Below are positions 57,201 through 64,000 of a stretch of 64,000 nt of DNA, one piece after another. The stretch is from Trichostrongylus colubriformis (lineage: Eukaryota > Nematoda > Chromadorea > Rhabditida > Trichostrongylidae). The position numbers and the translations under genes were made by a program. How positions within the stretch are numbered: position 1 is the first letter of the stretch; each line of letters opens with the position of its first letter. Location: the NCBI GenBank assembly GCA_963978905.1, contig OZ022257.1, forward strand, positions 42,108,203 through 42,172,202. The letters run 5' to 3'. The notes under the pieces are model-generated. The model saw nothing but the letters and a program-made list of their open reading frames with translations, was not told the origin of the DNA and did no database searches.

Positions 57201-60200
57201 GCTCGCGCAGTTTTGGGCTTACTAGCCTTTGCTTATTCGTTGATGTGCATTTGAATAGATATAATATTGTCACGTACCTTATGAATGTTCATTTGCTTTA
57301 GGACGATACCACTCATCGAAAAAGTTACACTAGAAAAAATGGCCATGATAGTGAATCCAATAACAAGAAACGGTAATAAAGACAGCCCTGCCCGTACTGA
57401 AAATAGCGTAGTAAACAGAAGCTGAAGACGGACTTGCTAATGGACTTGTAAATGCATGCTCACCTATTTCAGAGGTAATGAACGAATCCGTTAGAATATA
57501 CACAGAAATGAACTCGCTGTTGTAGGAACTAAATTGAATTAATTGAGCTTTAGCTGTGATTAGGTTGCTGAATTAGGGCAAAAGCTTTAGTCTCAAATGG
57601 GACTCGAACCCGCACTCCATGCTTCCCGGGCATATGTGTCCGCAAAACCCATACGCCCGGAGCAAGGAGTGCGGGTTTGAGTCCATTCCGAGACCAAAGT
57701 TTTCGCCCATATGTCAGCAACTCAGTAACAACTTTTGCATCACTAGAACTGCGAAAATCAGCAGCTCTTAAAAATAAGATAAAATTGAGCTTAGGGTGAG
57801 ACTAGCCCTTCAAGGATTTTTATTCACGTTGAGACTATTACAGGGAGTTCGATTCTGCTTGTTTTCACGGAACGAGAGTTACGATTGTCGCGATTCAGGG
57901 TTAGTTTCTGAGTATAATACTACAGGGGTCGACAGCCTTTCGAAGGGGGCCACAGAAAGCTCCTCCATGGTGCAGCTGTGTACTCGCGAAATCCTGAGTG
58001 TCACTGAGCACTACTCAAGGTTTTTCACTGCAAAAATAGCCTTTATTGTTTTTTTTAAATCATAGTTCATGATACATCGCGGTAAGTGCCTTGTCTGCAC
58101 TTGCGTACGTAAATAAGCTGGAGAGGTTAAAAAGTCGTTTCCTATTTGAGCTCAAAGGCGAGGGACAACGGACAGAAATCACTTACTCCTGAAAATAAGC
58201 CACGATAGACCGTTCATATGCTTTCATTTCGGCTAATTGTACATCAGAACCGATTTCTGCACGAAATTGCAATATGATAAGAGTCACTTCGCGAATATTG
58301 TTAGGTAGCTGATGCTGAAAAGATTTTTCGTCGAAATTGTTCGGAAAAAGCTTTCCATAACAAAAATGTTCGAATATAATTTTGCTGGAATTTGAACGTC
58401 TTGTGGCAAGACGGCTCTTGATGAATCTCTAAGAACAACTTGAAATCCGATAGATGAAGTGTATGATTATGACCACTGCCTGCGTCGCTGTCATATATGC
58501 ACACCATTAAGCGTGTCAGCCAGTCAGTGCCCTCGGATCCTGTACCATGCGTGATTCACCACCTTTGACATTCACCCAACACAGCGCCAGTAGCTGATAG
58601 TTGATTGGTGCTTTGTAAGCGCCAGTATCGCGAAAGTCTACTTCCTCAAAGGAATCGTCCACGGCAAATTGAGTTTTTCTGTCACCGATATATTTATGTT
58701 GTATTCGCCTAATGAAGGCCGCATGCAAAGTTTCACGTGAGGAAGTGAGAATTCGGCTAGGATACAGCTCCGCCGATCCTCGGCCGGGTGGGCGGGGCTT
58801 CCAAGTAAAAGCCCCGTCCCGTCGTCCGCTGCGGTCGCGAACGGAGAGTGGAAATATTTACGCCACTTTGTTTCCCTACAATGCGTCTCTGACCGGGGCG
58901 GACGAAGGGATGAGCACTTGCTCGCAAGCCCCGCCCACTCGGCCGAAACTTTGTGGTGCTGTATGTTAGCCGGATTCACATTTTTTCGTGTGAAAGTCTG
59001 CATGCGGTCCACATTAGAAAATACAACATAAATATATGTGTAAGAGAAGAACTCATTTTTTCGTGGACGATCCCTTTGATTTTTCACCCCGAACCATTGC
59101 ATAAATGTCAATATTTGAAAATAAATAAGATACTAGGCAACAAGGCACCAGCAATCATGAATAAGTGACAAGATTATTTCTCAAACAATGAGCTCCAATT
59201 TTCGGTGGAAGAGATATGTATGTAGATGAGGACGGGAAAAAAACTAAAAAAAATTCCTACAACCTAATATGTATGTACGACCTTCCCATTCCAGCCGCAT
59301 GACGCATCTACTTCTATTATACCTTTTATTAATGCTTCTGCCCGCTAAGGATGGCACCTTAGCACTACGAACACGACCACTTTCCGAATTCGACAAGTTT
59401 TGTGGTTTGATTGATTGCTGAGGGAGTTCTGCAATACCGCAGATTGGCTGCAATGCTGGTAGAGATCTCGTCTCGAACTAGATCCCTCTTATTCAGTCGC
59501 ACGTAATTTTTTTTTCGACTATTTTCTTCATGGAATGGACATCATTTTCGTATGCGGCGATTTTTTTGCAAATTCCTTCAAAAACGTACCTGTAAAGAAT
59601 CTTTGTACATACGATTTGCAGTTGACACAACAAGTTCTTGTCCTTGATCGCCTTTGACGGCAATTTTCACACCGAACAGATTCGGATCCATGAATAGCTT
59701 CGTGCCAAGCACCGTTGTGATTGGATAGCCCAAATCCAAATGGCGACTTTCATTTGCATATTGATCGGAGATCAGCATACCACTCTGAAACGTACGCCGG
59801 TCTACTTTATAGGTCACAAGCATCAGTGACAAATTGCCCTAGTAAGAGGAAAGAGACTGGTCCCGTCGGAACAGAAGTGCCGAGAACTTACATAAAAGTG
59901 CCGGACTGGTTCGTTGAGAGTGCAAAATCCTTGACAAAATTGCTCAAAATTTTTGTCGCCTTTTGAGGTCCGTAAATAGAAATCATGAGAGACTTTGTCG
60001 AGAACCTGAAATGAAATGGGGACATTCAGGGAGCGATGAGATGGTTTTGTACTTGAGAAGCGGAACAAGGATGTACATATAAAGGTCCTCAACCGTAAGG
60101 AGTGCAAGGCAAAGCGACCACTTGCAGCGACAAAAAGGAAAAAATAAAGATTATGAAGGGCAAAAGCCTTCTATTACTTGTAGCCGTCATGCATGATTTC

Positions 60201-61637
60201 GGCTCAGAAATGTGCTTAAATACAACACAAAATTCCTTTAAGATTAATTACTGGCACTAGCAAGGGGGAGTCAGAGTTCTACGAATCGTGGCATAAAGAA
60301 TGGCGACTCACCTGCACCGTTTCGTTCAAATGCGATATCTTCAGCAGATTTCCTCCATCTTTGGCATAAATGAAGGCGTAGATAGCTTTTGGTTCTCCTC
60401 GATTTGAGAAGAACTCCCGGTAGATCTGAAAGTCTCAATATAACAGCCTCAGAATAATTTTTCTTTGCTGAAAGACTGAGTTCCTAAATAGCTGTACTCT
60501 GACCAATTTCAATACCTTCTATTTCAATAAGGCAGTGCTATTTACAAGACTATAAGTTCTGGATACATCAGGATGGTATACCGTAATCATAATTACAGTC
60601 TGTACATACAATCCATTTCGGAGCTCCTGATAGGGCTGGCCTACACTTGGGTGGACGTGTATCAAACTCTCTCACTTCGCCACACACTCTCACTCTTGCC
60701 ACGCACTCTCACTCGCCCCTCACCTATGTCAGTAGGCCACGCCCTATCAGGCGCTCCGAAATGGAATCTACATATGCAGTAGTTCTAGTAGAGTTAAAAT
60801 AAGTTTTGATTTCATTTTTGTCTCAGAGTAGGTAATAATGGCAGAATTTGATTATGGTTCACAATCCAGTTACATTCTGAACTAAAAATTTTTTAGAGTG
60901 ATCCAGTTGCTAATTATGACTTCTGTGAATGAAACATGTGCTAAGTTGAAGATTAATATGGTCTATCATAAATCATGAGACTGGACTGACCTTGAGTTCA
61001 CTTCTTGAACGTGCACCATACGGTGTAAAATCGCTGATGTTGTTTTCCATTTCGGTTAAAGGGATTTTTAAGCTCAAAAAACCCGTTATGATGAAGCTCA
61101 ACACGATACACGTCCATGGTGCATAGCTGAATAGGCAACCAATTTAGTTACTCATATGACAGCTATAACTGGTTTCTATGGCGATATGTATGTATACATC
61201 TCATAAAGTTATCTGAGACTTCCTTCTTTCCTCCGAAAAAAGAAATCAAGAGGCGCAAAGAATCAAAAAATTCCAGCAAAGTTTATTTTTGCCCCTATGA
61301 GATAATTTGTGTGTGGTCCACTTTCCCCCAGTCCCCTCCCTTCAGGTTCTTAAAGTACTGTGTGAAGATATTGATCTTGCTTCAAAATGGCAAGAAGTGG
61401 AGCATCCCGAATTTTAGATTTGTTTTTTATCAGAGTAATTCCCTTGGAAACTGTTTACTTTGGCTGGAACAACGAAAGATCCTTGGAAAAAGCTGATGAA
61501 TAAAACAAAGTGAGTGCTAAATTTCGTAATAGTAGTACTGTATAAGCAACTAACCAAATACCGTGACCGATCTTCTCAAATGCGTAGTTAATCCATTTAA
61601 TAAACCACGTATCGCCATTGTTGGCGCGTTTTCCCAT
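48264..61637 (-). CDS. Patched-related (PTR) sterol-sensing-domain membrane protein, 22 exons
   Basis: Exons: 61555-61637, 60991-61126, 60312-60425, 59892-60005, 59590-59838, 58187-58314, 57464-57528, 57278-57396, 56490-56677, 56090-56165, 55908-56030, 53495-53634, 53363-53440, 53224-53308, 53053-53166, 49960-50120, 49785-49878, 49435-49545, 49189-49378, 48662-48787, 48453-48586, 48264-48395. All phases agree, giving 2760 bases (919 codons plus stop), the usual length for nematode PTR proteins. TM1 lies near residues 30-50, followed by the PTR hallmark [17 protein letters not shown]. The sterol-sensing region (about 300-465) holds GVDDAY near 380. A second extracellular loop has FWLRDYEDF, and the C-terminal RND half has GFSVDIPSH near 815 before the last helices. 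The GxxxDD-type and GFSVD..H motifs are intact, so it is probably functional. PTR proteins act in cuticle, moulting and lipid or sterol-linked transport at membranes. Exon 18's acceptor (AAAG) is the least certain junction. Confidence 0.93.
50430..51990. mobile_element. Tc1-type foldback transposon with doubled terminal motifs
   Basis: The ends are TACAGTACGTACCAAAAG and, inverted, TACAGTCCGTACCAAAAG, including the TA target. The arms are very long: about 50430-51081 and 51337-51990. The motif TACCAAAAGTATGTGGACAC occurs at each end and again about 170 bases inside each arm (50612-50631, 51789-51808), an IR/DR layout like that of Tc3/Sleeping-Beauty-type elements. Both arms carry the end of a Tc1 transposase ([20 protein letters not shown], then [11 protein letters not shown]). 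The central 255 bp is unique. It lies in intron 15 of the PTR gene. Confidence 0.88.
51638..51757 (+). pseudogene. Tc1 transposase C-terminal fragment (right arm; mirrored in left arm)
   Basis: The fragment covers the last 40 or so residues of a Tc1-type transposase ([18 protein letters not shown]), without catalytic residues. The left arm has the complementary copy at about 50660-50785. Its presence in both arms shows that the foldback formed from two inverted partial copies. Confidence 0.75.
52308..52464. mobile_element. Tourist-like MITE, degenerate copy F
   Basis: The inner inverted repeat GGCAGGGCGTGGCTGCG and its complement (CGCAACCACGCCCTGCC) match copy E at 9910-10081. The outermost ends (CTCATAC / GTATGAATAGGGC) are diverged. 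It lies in PTR intron 15. Confidence 0.55.
52716..52888. mobile_element. MITE-like element J, copy 2, left-truncated
   Basis: This is similar to 20710-20895, with shared GATGGTGCG, GGATGGGTCC, CATAATCCC-like and TTTTCTGTC blocks. The left terminal repeat is missing. It lies in PTR intron 15. Confidence 0.6.
54010..54325. repeat. Dispersed repeat M, copy 2
   Basis: This is an inverted copy of 18190-18540, sharing CTATTTCTCGGGTAATTGGC-like and ACTGTCCTGTTACTAG blocks. It lies in PTR intron 11. Confidence 0.65.
55051..55476. mobile_element. MITE-like element L, copy 1
   Basis: This 426-bp element has long imperfect terminal inverted repeats from AAGGAGTTCTCCACGGA inward to GGCCGGGTGGGCGGGGC and their complements. 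A second copy is at 58649-59077. It lies in PTR intron 11. Confidence 0.8.
57551..57782 (+). mobile_element. tRNA-derived SINE-like insertion 3
   Basis: It is flanked by the 10-bp duplication AATTGAGCTT (57541-57550, 57783-57792). It is an inverted pair of partial tRNA T-arm units (GGGACTCGAACCCGCACTCC and a diverged complement), followed by the family tail CTGCGAAAATCAGCAGCTCT and an A-rich end. It lies in PTR intron 6. Confidence 0.8.
58649..59077. mobile_element. MITE-like element L, copy 2
   Basis: This 429-bp copy shares GCATGCAAAGTTTCACG and GGCCGGGTGGGCGGGGC with 55051-55476 and has the same inverted layout. It lies in PTR intron 5. Confidence 0.8.
60607..60770. mobile_element. Tc/mariner-type MITE K, copy 3
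   Basis: The left end is TACAATCCATTTCGGAGC. The right end, inverted, carries CCATTTCGGAGCGCCTGATA and GGGCGTGGCC. The core is rich in ACTCTCAC. It lies in PTR intron 2. Confidence 0.78.
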
Positions 61638-61704
61638 TGCCAACGTATGAAATTGACAGTTCGTTGCGGTTCGATCAGTTCATGGAGTAAACCCAATCGA
61701 AAAC

Positions 61705-61716
61705 TCTGCAAAAAGA
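61705..61716 (-). promoter_or_regulatory. Probable 5' splice-leader or UTR acceptor of the PTR gene
   Basis: The minus strand reads TCTTTTTGCAG, then AGTTTTCG, 68 bases before the chosen ATG at 61637. An in-frame TGA lies between this acceptor and the ATG, which supports the start choice. It may be a spliced-leader acceptor or the end of a 5'-UTR intron. Confidence 0.5.
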
Positions 61717-61769
61717 TTTTCAATTCAAACAAAGTACAAATAAAAAGCGACACTAAGGACATGGAGTGA

Positions 61770-64000
61770 GAGGGATGGATCTTATCGTTAGGGAACGAAC
61801 TTCAATGACGAAGTTTGCAATGACTTCAAAGATAATTTCAGAACGAATTAGTGGATTTGTTGTGGTGAAAGGATTAGACTAGAAATATGGAGAAACAGAT
61901 GGAAGTTGAGCAGAAAATTTAACAAAGAAATTGTCATGGAGTTCAAAAAAGGACAATAAAAATGCAGTTCGCAGATCAGAGGCAAATTTGAAAAAGAGTG
62001 TTGGTAAGGGTAAGAGGATGTGATAAATGTTTGGTAAGCTGCTCAAAAAGAAACTCTCCTTTGAAGCCATCCAAAAAGATGTACATGAAGAGGTACACTT
62101 TGTTTGATTCATATTCTGATGAATTCCTTTTCTTTTTCCTATCCTTGAGTAGATTTTGAATTTGTTGATTTTGAACATTGATTGATTGAACTTTGGTCCA
62201 ACATTGATTTTGAATTGTTAGGTGTGATATCCACAAAAAAATGAGGTGAATTGTCCGTTACCGGAGGATATTAGATTCATTCCAGACGGGCACATAGATG
62301 CTTCCGGGCATTTTTTTGCAAAACCAGAAGGCAAACGAAAAAACTGAATCATCTTTTTTGCATTACTCAAATTCTCTGGGATGGTAGACGACCATTACAC
62401 CTTGCAGAGGAATCCGCTATCCATGCTGCACTATACATATACAGAAGCGCTCGAAAGTTTTCGGCCAAAACTTTTTTGTCATAACTTTTTTCCTACGTGA
62501 CCAAATTTGACAAAATTTTAATATGTGGTGTCTAAACCCATTGTTAACATTTCCTACTTGAGCGCCGCTTGACTCTTCTCATGGTTTTTTACAATAATCG
62601 ACTACAAGACCACCGAAAAAAAGTAAAAGGGTTGGTCATGAAAAACGGCTTTCTTCGCAAAAACAAAACGAGCAAGCCTCAGAGAACATTAATATTCAGT
62701 AGAAAGACCACGACTTTTGATGACAGCGGTACAGCGGGACGGCATAGCGATGGCACTCCAAAAACAAAAAATTTCATATAATCACGTAACCTACACCGTT
62801 GAGCGCCAAAATAGTATATTAAGTATGGAGTATCTCCAAGTACAACACACTAAAATTTCCCTTAGATCGGTTCAGCCGCGAAAAAGTTGAAAAACCCAAG
62901 TGAAAGACCATTCCGCCGAAGACTTTTGAGCGTTACTGTAGCTCGAAATGCGTGAAATAGACCGTTCCATTTCGCTTTATCTCTATCCATGTTGACCACA
63001 TTCAGCGAGTGATATCATCGAAGCAATAATCGGCATAAGACGACAAGAATTTCCCTTTTCAGAACAGCGCTGATCAAACATCGACTGCGCAACGTTGCGC
63101 AACAAAATTTAACACTTGCGCGGAATCATTACACTCCATTTCCTTAGCCCTTCAAATCACCAAGTCAAGCCTGTTTCAAGTGACTGATTTGTCATGCAAC
63201 TGCCGAGACGTATGACATATCGCACACTTGATAAGTGAAACGATAAACTAGATGGCATCGATTGAATTTCATAGAAAATGCCAGATATCCGACTCGCCTT
63301 CGACCCTTGGAATCGCCTTCGACTGCTAACCAGTGTTGGAATAGGTCTGGGCTCGACCGAATTCAGATTACCGGGCATTCCCGTACCCGTTGCCTGAGTC
63401 TGGTGCAAGCCTTACCCACCCGAACGGTCACTGTAGGGTAGCTTTTTCGGTATGGTAAGTGCGAACCCCCTAGCCACGGTTAGAGGTGCGACCAACCTTT
63501 CTTGTGTGTGATGGATGAGTGGGGCCTCCTCCGCAGGATCCTCAGACGGTAATAAGGCAACCCTCCACATTTCCAGTCATATCTCACCGAAGCAGATGGA
63601 CATTTTTCTTCTCAGACCTTTTTCGAACCTCGGATCTCGGCTTCCCAGAAAGAGTTATAGAATTTCAAAAAAACTGAAACTGCTTCAGACAACAAGAAGC
63701 TTTTTTTCAACAAACCAGTAAGGTTGTGTATTAGTCGTTTTTTCATTGAGAAATCATGTAATGAGGTCGTCTTTTTCTTACGCAGCAAAGTCATCGGCCG
63801 AATGCTCAGCCATTATTTACCCAAAGCAATCCCATCACCGAATGTTAGTGTGGGTGATTCTCAAGGAAAATTCCGATTCAGGTAGAAACTACCAGAGGTA
63901 ATTTAACTCTGTAGCGAAGAGGGTGTGAGCTATCAAAAATGAAAAAAGGTGTCACTTGTGGCACATGACGCGATATATACGAGTTTGAAACGCCGTCGAA
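61770..64000. other. Intergenic stretch upstream of the PTR gene
   Basis: No coding exon, tRNA or complete transposon was recognised in these 2.2 kb. The promoter of the PTR gene should lie at the left edge, but no motif is clear. The segment 63330-63560 is GC-richer and may be repeat-derived. Confidence 0.3.

Overview
This window looks like nuclear DNA from a nematode, most likely a parasitic clade V (strongylid or hookworm-like) species. That placement is inference. It rests on a Patched-related (PTR) gene of the nematode-expanded type, TTTCAG-type 3' splice sites, many 50-60 bp introns beside kilobase introns, start codons just after splice acceptors as expected for spliced-leader genes, and BEL/Pao, mariner and Tc1/Tc3-like transposons. 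There are no bacterial operons, and most long open frames are transposon-derived or chance.

Layout. 38-8878 is one complete BEL/Pao LTR retrotransposon on the minus strand: near-identical 693/694-bp LTRs, a 5-bp target duplication (CGGAC), a primer-binding site, and an internally deleted gag-pol. 8.9-23 kb is gene-poor and holds decayed transposons: a mariner at 11.8-12.9 kb and a Tc-like element at 15413-16876, for which a paralogous empty site lies nearby at about 13.4 kb. It also holds MITEs and a pair of adjacent hairpins with complementary loops. 23.9-30.6 kb carries a minus-strand Eyegone-type Pax gene (RED half of the paired domain plus a Ser50 homeodomain) whose introns hold several inverted-repeat elements. 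34.2-36.5 kb is a minus-strand gene for a secreted or GPI-anchored Ly6/uPAR-like cysteine-rich protein, with one middle exon unresolved. 38.0-41.0 kb is a 3-kb foldback structure invaded by tRNA-derived SINE-like elements. 44.6-46.9 kb (possibly to 47.9 kb) is a small plus-strand gene of unknown function whose exon phases agree. 48264-61637 is a minus-strand PTR gene that I could resolve into 22 exons with fully consistent phases (919 codons plus stop). The last 2.3 kb shows nothing I can support.

How it fits together. The host genes (PTR membrane transporter-like protein, Eyegone-like transcription factor, Ly6-like protein and the unknown small gene) show no shared pathway. What dominates is a dense ecology of inverted-repeat elements sitting between genes and inside introns. 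The most unusual is a family of Tourist-like MITEs that share short termini and 3-bp target duplications but have cores built from different repeated words. Next come a tRNA-derived hairpin SINE family with 10-13 bp target duplications, two Tc-type elements with doubled terminal motifs (IR/DR-like), and the deletion-chimera BEL element that must have moved with helper proteins.
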